Assembly: GCA_016235545.1 (NCBI GenBank) | Contig: JACRKB010000311.1 | Coordinates: 1 to 45,876, forward strand | Direction of reading: 5' to 3' | Origin: Verrucomicrobiota bacterium | GTDB taxonomy: Bacteria > Verrucomicrobiota > Verrucomicrobiia > Limisphaerales > SXTU01 | Length of the DNA stretch: 45,876 nucleotides | Part shown: one piece after another, positions 1 to 7,304 of the stretch | Position numbering within the stretch: position 1 is the first letter of the stretch | How the letters are laid out: every line of letters starts with the position of its first letter | Notes under the pieces: model-generated | Databases searched by the model: none | What the model was told of the DNA's origin: nothing | What the model saw: only the letters and a program-made list of their open reading frames with translations | Translations under genes and position numbers: made by a program

Positions 1-28
1 GCTTCAATTCGAGAATCAGCTCCTCGAT

Positions 29-643
29 CTACGCCGTGGCGATCGGGTCCAGCGCGCTGGCCGGCTCGTCCATCAGGAGAATCTCCGGCTTGATGGCGAT
101 GGCGCGGGCGATGCACAGGCGCTGCTGCTGGCCGCCAGAGAGGCCCATCGCGCTTGTATGCAGGCGGTCCTTCACCTCGTCCCAGAGCGCCGCGCTGCGC
201 AGGCTCTGCTCCACCGCGGCGTCGAGGTCAGACTTCGCCTTCATGCCGTGCAACTTGAGGCCGTAGGTGATGTTGTCGTGGATGGATTTCGGGAACGGGT
301 TCGAGCGCTGAAAGACCATGCCGATGCGCTTGCGCAGCTCAATCACGTCCACGTCCGGGCTGTAGATGTCCTGTCCGCCGATCTTGATCGAGCCGGTGAT
401 GCGCACCGAGTCAATGAGGTCGTTCATCCGGTTGAAGCAGCGGAGGAACGTGGACTTGCCGCAGCCGGACGGCCCGATGAACGCAGTGACGTGCCGCTCG
501 CCGATGGTGAGCGAGATGTTCTTGAGCGCCTGCGTCGTGCCGTAGTGCAGGTTCACCTTCTCGCTCGCGATGAGCGGCGAGCCGGCGCCTGCGGTGGGCT
601 TCGCGGTGTTCAGCGTGACTTGCGATGGGGAGAAGGCGGCCAT
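29..643 (-). pseudogene. pstB: PstB phosphate ABC transporter ATPase, interrupted by an amber codon
   Basis: ATP-hydrolysing subunit of the high-affinity phosphate importer PstSCAB, on the cytoplasmic face of the inner membrane. Walker [10 protein letters not shown] lies at about residues 57-65, the LSGGQQQR signature and Walker B ILLMDEP follow, and the D-loop SALDPIATA is the last thing read. The next codon (29-31) is TAG; past it the same frame continues IEELILELK, exactly what follows in PstB proteins, where a lysine codon normally stands. One A-to-T change (AAG to TAG) explains the stop. The switch histidine and the last ~45 residues would be lost, so a 204-residue product should be inactive unless the stop is suppressed or a sequencing error. 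ATG at 643 is preferred over the in-frame GTG at 670. Last gene of the pst operon seen here; the window ends 28 nt beyond the stop. Confidence 0.9.
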
Positions 644-715
644 GTCAGTTGGGGAAAAGCGGGATTGCACCGCAGAGGCGGGACGGACGCAGAGAAAGCT
701 CGGAAGTCAGGTTCA

Positions 716-1684
716 TCAGTGGCCGGCACGCATCTTCTTGCGCACACGGGCGCGCACGAGGACGGCGATGAGGTTGAGCGACAGCGTCAGGAGCAGCAGC
801 GCCAGCACGGTGGCGAAGAGAATGGGGCGGGTCTTCTCGATGTCGGGCGATTGCGTGCTGAGGATGAAGACGTGATAGCCCAAGTCCATGAACTGGTCGG
901 TCGGGGCCTTGGGCAAATCCCTCATGTAGTAGGCCGCGCCGGTGAAGAGGATCGGCGCAACTTCGCCACCCGCTCGGCCCACGGCGAGGATGCCGCCTGT
1001 GAGAATGCCGGGCAACGCCTCGGGCAGGACAATCTTGAGAATGGTTTCCAGCTTCGTCGCGCCGAGGGCGAGGCTCGCCTCGCGCAGGCCGGGCGTGATG
1101 GCGCGGAGGGATTCTTCCGTGGCCACGATGACCAGCGGCAAGGTCATCACCGCAAGGGTGAGCGAAGCCCAGAGAATTGCCGGCTTGCCCCAGTGCGGCT
1201 CGGCGCGGCCCGCGTCCATCGCTCCGCCGATGAAGCTGATGAAGAAGCCGAGACCAAACAGGCCGAACACGATGCTCGGCACGCCCGCGAGGTTGTTGAC
1301 CGCGCCACGGATGATGCGCGTGGTGAGCGCGGTCGAGTGCGCGTATTCGGTGAGATAGATCGCCGTGATGACGCCGATGGGCACGACGAAGAGCGTCATC
1401 ACCAGCACGCGCAGCGCGGTGCCGATGATCATGGGCAGCACGCCGGCCTCCTCCGCGTTGAACATATCCTTCGCAACTCCTGTGTCGGTGGTCATGCCCG
1501 TCGTCAGGAAGCGCCACGAGAAGGTGCTCCAGCCATGCCACACGACGTTCGCGATGATGATGGCGAGGATGGCGAGAATGAAGAGCGTCGCCAGCCCGGT
1601 GACGCCGGTGAATGCGAAGGACGCGAAGTCGAAGCCGCGCGAGCGGAAGTCGAGGCGGGCGGGTTGAGGAGGTGAAGAATTCAT
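716..1684 (-). CDS. pstA: PstA phosphate ABC transporter permease
   Basis: Inner-membrane permease of the phosphate importer, pairing with PstC. The 322-residue frame shows an N-terminal membrane segment (FASFAFTGVTGLATLFILAI), a periplasmic stretch, and the family's core ITAIYLTEYAHS...GVPSIVFGLFGLGFF, then the ABC-contacting EAA loop (LREASLALGATKLETILKIV-like) and further membrane helices. The ATG at 1684 is chosen over an upstream in-frame start at 1732 because GGAG precedes it by about 12 nt and the upstream stretch (RPRQVGRRSYRPR) is read from hairpin-rich spacer DNA. It is separated from pstC by 238 nt of hairpins, unusual inside an operon, and from pstB by about 70 nt. Confidence 0.93.
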   Translation of the reverse strand: MNSSPPQPARLDFRSRGFDFASFAFTGVTGLATLFILAILAIIIANVVWHGWSTFSWRFLTTGMTTDTGVAKDMFNAEEAGVLPMIIGTALRVLVMTLFVVPIGVITAIYLTEYAHSTALTTRIIRGAVNNLAGVPSIVFGLFGLGFFISFIGGAMDAGRAEPHWGKPAILWASLTLAVMTLPLVIVATEESLRAITPGLREASLALGATKLETILKIVLPEALPGILTGGILAVGRAGGEVAPILFTGAAYYMRDLPKAPTDQFMDLGYHVFILSTQSPDIEKTRPILFATVLALLLLTLSLNLIAVLVRARVRKKMRAGH

Positions 1685-1730
1685 GCGCGGCCGATAGCTC
1701 CGACGACCGACCTGCCTGGGCCTGGGTGGC

Positions 1731-1866
1731 ACGGGCCACCGGCCCGTTGCGGCGGGCGACCCGCCCGCCGCTCACACTGCGCCCGGAACGCGTCAAGTAA
1801 TTCGAAAGTTGGCTGTGCCGAAACTCGGCGGCAGGTTGCCGCCGAGAACGGCCAAGTTGGCCGTTC
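1731..1866. repeat. Cluster of four short-loop hairpins between pstC and pstA
   Basis: Four near-adjacent perfect palindromes, each with a 3-nt loop: 1731-1747 (7-bp stem, loop ACC), 1749-1771 (10-bp stem, loop ACC), 1824-1846 (10-bp stem, loop GGT) and 1846-1866 (9-bp stem, loop AGT). The stem sequences differ from one another while the geometry is kept. None is followed by a T-run on the minus strand, so they are not simple intrinsic terminators. They occupy most of the 238-nt pstC-pstA spacer, which holds no gene. Confidence 0.8.
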
Positions 1867-1922
1867 CACCCTGAACAGTTCGTTTCGCTCAATCCCTGCG
1901 TGCATCTTGACTTGGAGATGCT

Positions 1923-3107
1923 TCATTTCGTCCTCCCCTCCAGCCGGCCCTTGAGCCGGTGCATGATGAGGTCGCCCGCCAGGTTCGTGAGGAAGGTCAC
2001 GATGAAGAGCATCGCGCCGATGAGGAAGAGCATCCGGTAGTGGTGGCCACCGAAGACCGCCTCAGCCAGTTCCGCCGCGATGGTCGCGGTGATCGAGCGA
2101 GTCGAGTCGAAGAGGCTGAGGGACATGATGCTCGCGTTGCCGCTGGCCATGAGCACCACCATCGTCTCGCCGATGGCGCGGCCGAAGCCCAGCACCACGG
2201 CGGCAAACACGCCCGGCGCGGCGGCGGGCAGGACGATTTGCCACGCGGCCTGCCACTTGGAAGCGCCCAGCGCCAGCGCCGCCTGCGTGTAGCTGCGCGG
2301 CACGCTGGTCAGGGCGTCCTCGGCGATGGAGAAGACGACGGGAATCACCGCCAGCCCCAACGCGATGCCGGCGACGAAGGCGTTCAGGCGCGACTGGTAG
2401 CCGAAGACGCCTTGCAGAAACGTCGCCATCACGATCAGCCCGAAGAAGCCGAGCACCACTGACGGCACGCCGGAAAGCAGCTCAATCGCCGGCTTCAACC
2501 ATTCCTTCAGCGTCGGCGAGGAGAGCTGCGACACGTAGATGGCCGCCGCGATAGCCAACGGCACGCTGAAGAGCAGCGCGACGGCAGTGGTCTTGAGACT
2601 CCCGATGATGAGCGGCCAGAGATTGTATTTGTGGATGCGCCCGATGGGCTGCCAGACGTAGCGGTCCTCCGGCCGGCTGTCGGACCACTCGTGCGCGCCG
2701 AAGAGGTAGCGCCACTCGGTGGTGTTGACCTTGGCATCCTTGTCCTTGGGCGCTTCCTTCGCTTCTTCCAGACGCACTTCCACGAGCGAGTGCAGGGCTT
2801 CCTTGTCCATCCGCTTGAACTCGGCCGGCGTCAATTCCAGGTAGAGTTGTTGATCCGCCGGCTTGAGTTGGTCGAACTCCGCCATCGAAATCGCCGGGCG
2901 GGCGGCGGCGCTGTTCATCCTCCCCAGCACGAGCGGCAGCGCCTCGCGGGCCACGAACACGAAGATCAAAAACACCATCAGGATCGCCGTGAGCGAGACG
3001 AGGAAGATGAACTTCTCCGCGAGCCACTCGGCAGGCCGGGCCTTGTGCCCGCGATGGATGCCCATCCAGCCGACGGTGCGCTTGGCGTTGTGCGGGGCAT
3101 TCGTCAC
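1923..3107 (-). CDS. pstC: PstC phosphate ABC transporter permease
   Basis: Inner-membrane permease partner of PstA. It has a first membrane helix at about residues 33-53, then a roughly 110-residue hydrophilic periplasmic insertion (about 60-150, containing EFDQLKPADQQLYLELTPAE and a KEAPKDKDAK stretch), then the conserved permease core beginning LWPLIIGSLKTTAVALLFSVP, the EAA-type loop SYTQAALALGASKWQAAWQI and the closing helices. At 394 residues it is longer than the ~320 of E. coli PstC because of the insertion. Start is GTG at 3107: an in-frame TAG lies four codons upstream and AGGA precedes the GTG. The spacer to pstS holds an inverted hexamer repeat. Confidence 0.94.
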   Translation of the reverse strand: MTNAPHNAKRTVGWMGIHRGHKARPAEWLAEKFIFLVSLTAILMVFLIFVFVAREALPLVLGRMNSAAARPAISMAEFDQLKPADQQLYLELTPAEFKRMDKEALHSLVEVRLEEAKEAPKDKDAKVNTTEWRYLFGAHEWSDSRPEDRYVWQPIGRIHKYNLWPLIIGSLKTTAVALLFSVPLAIAAAIYVSQLSSPTLKEWLKPAIELLSGVPSVVLGFFGLIVMATFLQGVFGYQSRLNAFVAGIALGLAVIPVVFSIAEDALTSVPRSYTQAALALGASKWQAAWQIVLPAAAPGVFAAVVLGFGRAIGETMVVLMASGNASIMSLSLFDSTRSITATIAAELAEAVFGGHHYRMLFLIGAMLFIVTFLTNLAGDLIMHRLKGRLEGRTK

Positions 3108-3180
3108 GGTGGCATCCTAGGAAAGCTCGACGGCCTTGGCACGTTACGATCTGGTGACGGGGGCGGTCGGCGGGGGTGCA

Positions 3181-3254
3181 GGATTAGGATCAAGATTACG
3201 AACAGGAGGAGGAAGAGCGCTTCGTAATCCTGATCCTGCTCTTGATCCTAATCC
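3181..3254. repeat. Inverted pair of hexanucleotide arrays (GATTAN family)
   Basis: Perfect 15-bp inverted repeat GGATTAGGATCAAGA at 3181-3195 and its complement at 3240-3254, with further imperfect pairing in the 44-nt interior. The left half reads as 6-bp units (GATTAG, GATCAA, GATTAC, GAACAG, GAGGAG, GAAGAG) and the right half as the complementary series. It lies between pstS and pstC. Related copies are at 26156-26232 and 32820-32898, with a half copy near 30227. Confidence 0.85.
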
Positions 3255-3267
3255 GCGTTGGCTTCGC

Positions 3268-4113
3268 TTACTCGCGCAGGTTCTTCGGGAGCGGGAAGTA
3301 GCCCACGTCCTTCACGACCTTCTGGCCCTCGTCGCCGCGAATCCACGCCAGGTATTTGGCGATGTCGCCCTTGTCGAGCGCGGGGTTCACATAGACGTAG
3401 AGGTAGCGCCAGATGGGATAGATGCCCTTGATGACGTTTTCCTCGGTCGGTTCGATGGCCGGCGAGGCGTCATCCTTCTTCACCTTGAGATGCTTGGCCC
3501 CCGCGCCGTAAGCCGCGCCGCCGTAGCCGATGCCGTGCTTGTCCTTTGCCACGGCCTGCAAGACGGCCGCCGTGCCGGGCATGGTCTGCGCGCTGGAGGT
3601 GAAGTCCTTGCCCTGAAGCACGTTCTCCTTGAAGAACTCGTAGGTGCCTGAGCTGTTCTCGCGGCTGTAAACCGTGATCGGCACGTCGGGGCCGCCGACC
3701 TGCTTCCAGTTCTTGGTCTTTCCGTTGAAGATGTCGGCGATCTGCGCCACGGAAAGCTCCTTCACCGGATTGTCCGCGCTGACATACACGGAGAGGCCGT
3801 CGAGGCACACCTTGTATTCCGTCGGGCGCTTGCCGAAGGCCTTGATGCAAGTGGTGATCTCCGCCGGCTTGATCTTGCGCGAGGCATTGGCGAGGTCGGT
3901 GGTCTTGTTCTGGAGCGCGGCGAAGCCGGTGCCCGAGCCGCCGCCCGTGACTTGAATCTTGGTGTCCGGGTTCTTGCCCATGTAGGCCTCGGCCCACTTC
4001 TGGGCGAGGACGACGAGCGTGTCGGAGCCTTTGACGGTAATGCTGGCCGCGTGGGCGGAGCTGGCGAGCGTGAGGGCCGCCGCGAGGGCGGCGAGGGATT
4101 TCTGGATTTTCAT
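3268..4113 (-). CDS. pstS: PstS phosphate-binding periplasmic protein
   Basis: Periplasmic receptor that delivers phosphate to PstCA. Sec signal peptide MKIQKSLAALAAALTLASSAHA (cleavage after about residue 22) is followed by the mature start SITVKGSDTLVVLAQKW. Phosphate-contact motifs are visible: GSDT, TGGGSGTGF and the SRENSSGTYEFF loop. 281 residues is a normal size. An in-frame start far upstream (4260) would run through the porin stop and a strong hairpin, so the ATG at 4113, which directly precedes the signal peptide, is chosen. It follows the porin gene and precedes pstC in the same orientation. Confidence 0.95.
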   Translation of the reverse strand: MKIQKSLAALAAALTLASSAHAASITVKGSDTLVVLAQKWAEAYMGKNPDTKIQVTGGGSGTGFAALQNKTTDLANASRKIKPAEITTCIKAFGKRPTEYKVCLDGLSVYVSADNPVKELSVAQIADIFNGKTKNWKQVGGPDVPITVYSRENSSGTYEFFKENVLQGKDFTSSAQTMPGTAAVLQAVAKDKHGIGYGGAAYGAGAKHLKVKKDDASPAIEPTEENVIKGIYPIWRYLYVYVNPALDKGDIAKYLAWIRGDEGQKVVKDVGYFPLPKNLRE

Positions 4114-4139
4114 ATTTGTCTTTGAGTTGGAGATTTTGC

Positions 4140-4169
4140 GGGGCCGGCGGAATGCACGCCGCCGGCCCC
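4140..4169 (-). terminator. Strong GC hairpin between porin and pstS
   Basis: GGGGCCGGCGG pairs perfectly with CCGCCGGCCCC (11 bp) around an 8-nt loop on the minus strand, 20 nt after the porin stop and 27 nt before the pstS ATG. No T-run follows, so it may be a partial terminator, a stabilising 3' end, or a processing site that sets different porin and pstS mRNA levels. Confidence 0.55.
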
Positions 4170-4189
4170 ACGGGGAACAACACTGCAAA

Positions 4190-5602
4190 TTAGAACTTGA
4201 ACGCGGCATCCACCTGAATGCGGCCCGCCGTGCTGGACGAAGCGCCCGCCGGCTTGTCAATCAGGCCGAAGAGGTAGTAGGTGACGGACAAGGACAGCGA
4301 GTCGTAGGGCGAGTAGGCCGCGCGCATGTAGTGACCGCGCAGGTTGGTGCCGGCGCCGTAGCCCGTGCCGCCGCCGCCGACGAACGGCGAAGTCTGATAC
4401 CAGGCGCCATGATCGGAATCCACGACCTCCTCGAACCAGTAGTTGCTCTCCAGCCACTTCCATTTGTAGGTCAGGTCCCAGGTGCCCTTCTTGCCCGACT
4501 TGCCCAACTGCATCCCGATGGAATACGCCTCGCCGCGCGTCCTGCCCGGCCCGATGGGCGACGTGGCAGGGTTGGCGGAGGCCGCCGGATTGTTGATGTA
4601 TTCCGCCGCGAACTTGATGGGGAACGCGCCCGGATAGAATGGGAAGCTCTCCCGCGTGTAGGTCACTGAGCCGTCCACGATGATCGGGTTGAAGCTGCTG
4701 GTCAGCGCGCCGACGCTGGACACACGCGTGTTGCCGCGGCTCACGTCGAGCACGTTCGGGTTCACGCCTGCCGCCGCGTGCGTCAGGTTCTGCTTGTCGG
4801 AAATGGCCAGCGCGGAAAGCCCCAGCGAGGACGCCCAGTGCGCGTTCCAGTTGCCCTCCCAGCGCAACTGCGCCCCCATCATGTAGGTGTCGTGGCTCGA
4901 AGCGCCGATTTCGGCGAGCGAGAAGAGGCCGGCGTTGAACTTGAGCGCGTGCTCGTCGTTGACGGTGTAGCCGAGCTGGAAAGCCAGGCCTTCCGGCGTG
5001 TAGTCGCCGTCGAAGACCACTTCATCAAAGACAAACGGGTTCTCCATCTTGCCGCCGATGAACGTCCCGGAGAAGTCAGGACGATTGAGGAACTGCCACT
5101 TGGCATACGCGAGATCAATCCACAGCGGCTTCTTGGAGCCGTTGCTCGTCAGCGTGTCGTTGCCGGAAATGGGGTCTCCCTGGCCGTTGTTGCCCGTGGA
5201 CTTGTTCTCGGCCGAGGTGAAGCGCAGGCCCACTTCCATGTCATCCATCATCGTCGCCGTCACGCCCACACGCATCCGGTAGCGCAGGCGGTTGCGATCC
5301 ACCGACGTGGCACCACCGTTGTCCGGATCTTGATAGATGCCGTCGTAGCGCAGGCGGACATCGCCGCCGATGCGCAGGTTCGTCACCCAGTCGGGCAGGC
5401 CGCTCTTGGACTGGTAGGCGCGGGTGAAATCCTTGTCGGCCTCCTCGCGGAGAGCCTGGCCTTCCTTGTTGGTCAGGATGCCCTTCTCGATGAGCTTGTC
5501 TATGAGCGCGTCGGCGTTCTGGCCTCGGGCGGCGGGCTGGCAGATGAACGCCGTGAGCGCGGCGGTCGTCGCTGCCAGAACTTTCTTGGTCGTGTGCTTC
5601 AT
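4190..5602 (-). CDS. Putative outer-membrane porin, first gene of the pst operon
   Basis: 470-residue beta-barrel protein with a signal peptide (MKHTTKKVLAATTAALTAFI...ARG), a short alpha-helical N-terminal domain (NADALIDKLIEKGILTNKEGQALREEADKDF, resembling the SLH/coil start of bacterial putative porins), then an alternation of amphipathic strands (NLRIGGDVRLRYDG, NRLRYRMRVGVTATM, DMEVGLRFTS, HALKFNAGLFSL) and a C-terminal aromatic residue (AAFKF), the usual outer-membrane insertion signal. Position directly ahead of pstS and the candidate Pho box upstream suggest it admits phosphate or another anion, analogous in role but not obviously in sequence to phosphate porins such as OprP. Substrate is inferred from context only. 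A strong hairpin follows. Confidence 0.85.
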   Translation of the reverse strand: MKHTTKKVLAATTAALTAFICQPAARGQNADALIDKLIEKGILTNKEGQALREEADKDFTRAYQSKSGLPDWVTNLRIGGDVRLRYDGIYQDPDNGGATSVDRNRLRYRMRVGVTATMMDDMEVGLRFTSAENKSTGNNGQGDPISGNDTLTSNGSKKPLWIDLAYAKWQFLNRPDFSGTFIGGKMENPFVFDEVVFDGDYTPEGLAFQLGYTVNDEHALKFNAGLFSLAEIGASSHDTYMMGAQLRWEGNWNAHWASSLGLSALAISDKQNLTHAAAGVNPNVLDVSRGNTRVSSVGALTSSFNPIIVDGSVTYTRESFPFYPGAFPIKFAAEYINNPAASANPATSPIGPGRTRGEAYSIGMQLGKSGKKGTWDLTYKWKWLESNYWFEEVVDSDHGAWYQTSPFVGGGGTGYGAGTNLRGHYMRAAYSPYDSLSLSVTYYLFGLIDKPAGASSSTAGRIQVDAAFKF

Positions 5603-5678
5603 GTTGTGAGTGATGAATCGGTGTCGGTTTTGACACGGCCAATCTGCGCCGACCCTGTGGCGAACAAAGGTCGGGAGA

Positions 5679-5694
5679 GTTACAATCCTGTTAC
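5679..5694 (-). promoter_or_regulatory. Candidate Pho box upstream of the porin-pst operon
   Basis: On the minus strand two GTAAC words stand exactly 11 bp apart (5690-5694 and 5679-5683), about 77-90 bp upstream of the porin ATG. Direct repeats with 11-bp spacing are the hallmark of PhoB/PhoP sites, and the AAC-containing word resembles the Bacillus TTAACA type more than the enterobacterial one. A further GTAAC in the opposite orientation lies at 5709-5713. Only two repeat units are seen, so this is suggestive. Confidence 0.4.
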
Positions 5695-5754
5695 GCGTTG
5701 GCCAGCAAGTAACTGCCTACCCCCCCGAACACCCAAGAATTCCGGCGGCTCCGG

Positions 5755-7077
5755 CTACCGCCGTCCAGACTGAAACTCCAACGCCGCGCGCAGCAGGAGG
5801 TAGTCGTATTTCGCCGTGGCCTCGGCGATTTCGGCGGTGGTGAGGTTGAGCTGGGCCTGGTTGAGTTCGGTGATGCTGCTGGCCCCGAGCTTGTAACGCG
5901 CGACGGCGAGGTCGTTCGCGGTGCGGGAGTGGGTGAGGAGTTTTGCGGTGAGGGCGAGACGTTCGTGAGCGTGTTGCGCGCGGAGCAGCGCGACGCGCAC
6001 GTCGCGGATGACGTTGTTCTCCTCGTCTTTCAGCCCTTCCTCGGCAGCCTTGGCTTTCAACTCGGCTTCCTTCTGGCGGGCGGTGTCGCGTCCGCCGCTG
6101 AAGATCGGGAGGCTTAGGACGAGGCCGGCGGAAGCGTAAGTGTCTTCCAGCCGCGTGTCGTGGGTGGGCGTGACGCCGAGACCGGCGAGCGCGCTGAGAG
6201 TCGGGTAATGCAGAGCCTTGTCCGCCCGCGCCTGCTTCAAGACCGAATCGCGCTCGGCGCGGAAGCGCTCCAGCTCGGGACGCAGCCGCAGCGCGTCGGC
6301 CACCAGCAGGGAGGCGTCGTTGGGCAGGTCGGCGGGGAGGGCTTCCTCCACTAGGTCATATCGGCGCGGCTCGCGTCCGCCGAGCAATGTGTCGAGGGCA
6401 GTGAAGCTGGCGTCGAGGTCGTTACGGGCGCGGAGTTGCAGCAGACGGGCCTCCTCCAGCGAGACGCGGGCGAAGCTCACGTCGAGGTCGGACTTCAACT
6501 GGTTCTTCGCCAGCGCGCTGACCTGGTCGAGGAGGGTCTGGCGGTTGGTGACGGTCTGGTCCACGACGCGCAGGACGGACTGCGCCTGTTGCGCGCTGAA
6601 ATACGTCGCGCTCACGGCGAGCAGGAGTTGGGCGCGCGCGGTGTCGGTGCTGGCCTCCTCGGCGCGGGCCTTGTCCTTCGAGCTGCCGAGCAGGTTGTCG
6701 GTGCGGCCGAAGTCCGTGATGAGCTGGCTCACCGAGAGGCCGCCAGCGGCACGCTCGAAGACGGTCGGGTTGTTCAGGCCACCGGCGGCGGTCAGGCGCG
6801 TATTGGCGTCCGCCGCGCCGACTGCAACGATGTTCGCGCTGAAGGCAGGCAGAAGCGCGGCGCGGGTTTGCAGGACAGCCTGCCGGGCGGCGAGGGACTT
6901 GAACTCGGCGGCGGTGATGCGCGGGTGCTGGCGGAGGGCGATGTCGCGAGCGTCTTTCAAGGTGAGTTTCTCGGAAGCTCCAAGCTCCAAGCTCCAAGCT
7001 CCAAAGAAACACCAAGCACCGAGCAGCAGGGTCCAAAGGCGGGGCGGCTTGGCGAAACGAAACCCTTCTGAAATCAA
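5755..7077 (-). CDS. TolC-like outer-membrane efflux channel
   Basis: Outer-membrane channel component of the RND pump. After the signal region come SEKLTLKDARDIALRQHP, long heptad-rich helices and two outer-membrane efflux (OEP) repeats, including the family's SLPIFSGG and closing ARYKLGASSITELNQAQLNLTTAE. The frame is open back to an ATG at 7308 that overlaps the RND stop, but that segment is translated from a double-hairpin repeat and heptamers (sequences such as PLPLTPALSLRERE in other frames) and has no protein character. TTG at 7077 has GGGGAG 7 nt upstream and gives MISEGFRFAKPPRLWTLLLG, a plausible signal peptide, and is preferred. The hydrophobic core of that peptide is encoded by a 7-bp tandem array. 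440 residues is typical. Last gene of the efflux operon. Confidence 0.85.
   Translation of the reverse strand: MISEGFRFAKPPRLWTLLLGAWCFFGAWSLELGASEKLTLKDARDIALRQHPRITAAEFKSLAARQAVLQTRAALLPAFSANIVAVGAADANTRLTAAGGLNNPTVFERAAGGLSVSQLITDFGRTDNLLGSSKDKARAEEASTDTARAQLLLAVSATYFSAQQAQSVLRVVDQTVTNRQTLLDQVSALAKNQLKSDLDVSFARVSLEEARLLQLRARNDLDASFTALDTLLGGREPRRYDLVEEALPADLPNDASLLVADALRLRPELERFRAERDSVLKQARADKALHYPTLSALAGLGVTPTHDTRLEDTYASAGLVLSLPIFSGGRDTARQKEAELKAKAAEEGLKDEENNVIRDVRVALLRAQHAHERLALTAKLLTHSRTANDLAVARYKLGASSITELNQAQLNLTTAEIAEATAKYDYLLLRAALEFQSGRR
6975..7037. repeat. Heptanucleotide array H1 at the TolC-like signal peptide
   Basis: Four perfect AAGCTCC units (6975-7002) are followed by degenerate 7-bp units (AAAGAAA, CACCAAG, CACCGAG, CAGCAGG, GTCCAAA) to about 7037. 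It encodes the LLLGAWCFFGAWSLELGA part of the predicted signal peptide. Confidence 0.85.
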
Positions 7078-7080
7078 GAT

Positions 7081-7227
7081 GCCGCTCCCCCTCACCCCGG
7101 CCCTCTCCCTCCGGGAGAGGGAGAATGGCAGCCAGCGTTGGGCGGAACGACAGCGCATCGGTTGCGCGGACGCGGTCGAGTCTGCTCCCTCTCCCCGCGG
7201 GCGAGGGCCGGGGGGAGGGAGAGCGGC
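7081..7227. repeat. Double-hairpin repeat of the CTCTCCC/GGGAGAGG type
   Basis: A 147-nt element with inverted ends GCCGCTC (7081-7087) and GAGCGGC (7221-7227). Each arm holds its own hairpin: CCCTCTCC...GGGAGAGGG on the left and CTCCCTCTCCCC...GGCGAGGG on the right. It fills the gap between the downstream RND gene and the TolC-like gene; its inner edge supplies the Shine-Dalgarno-like GGGGAG used by the TTG start at 7077. Confidence 0.75.
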
Positions 7228-7273
7228 GACTTGCGCCCAACCAACGGGGCGGACGAGTGTGGCGCTTTGCCGG

Positions 7274-7294
7274 AGCTTGGGGTTTGGGATTTCT
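7274..7294. repeat. Heptanucleotide array H2 (short)
   Basis: Three 7-bp units AGCTTGG, GGTTTGG, GATTTCT in the RND-TolC spacer, next to the RND stop codon. Short, but in phase with the unit type of the longer arrays in this window. Confidence 0.45.
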
Positions 7295-7304
7295 TTCATC
7301 GCAA

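Noticed and set aside
158-1675. A 505-codon open frame on the + strand opposite pstB/pstA.
   Set aside because: It is the antisense shadow of GC-rich pst genes; its translation is His/Arg/Glu-rich with no domain, and the minus-strand genes have clear motifs.
4140-4169. Classical rho-independent terminator ending the porin transcript.
   Set aside because: The stem is strong but no T-run follows and pstS lies just downstream in the same direction; kept only as a possible partial terminator or processing site.
6975-7037. CRISPR array or VNTR with spacers.
   Set aside because: Units are 7 bp, contiguous and without spacers; no cas genes in the window.
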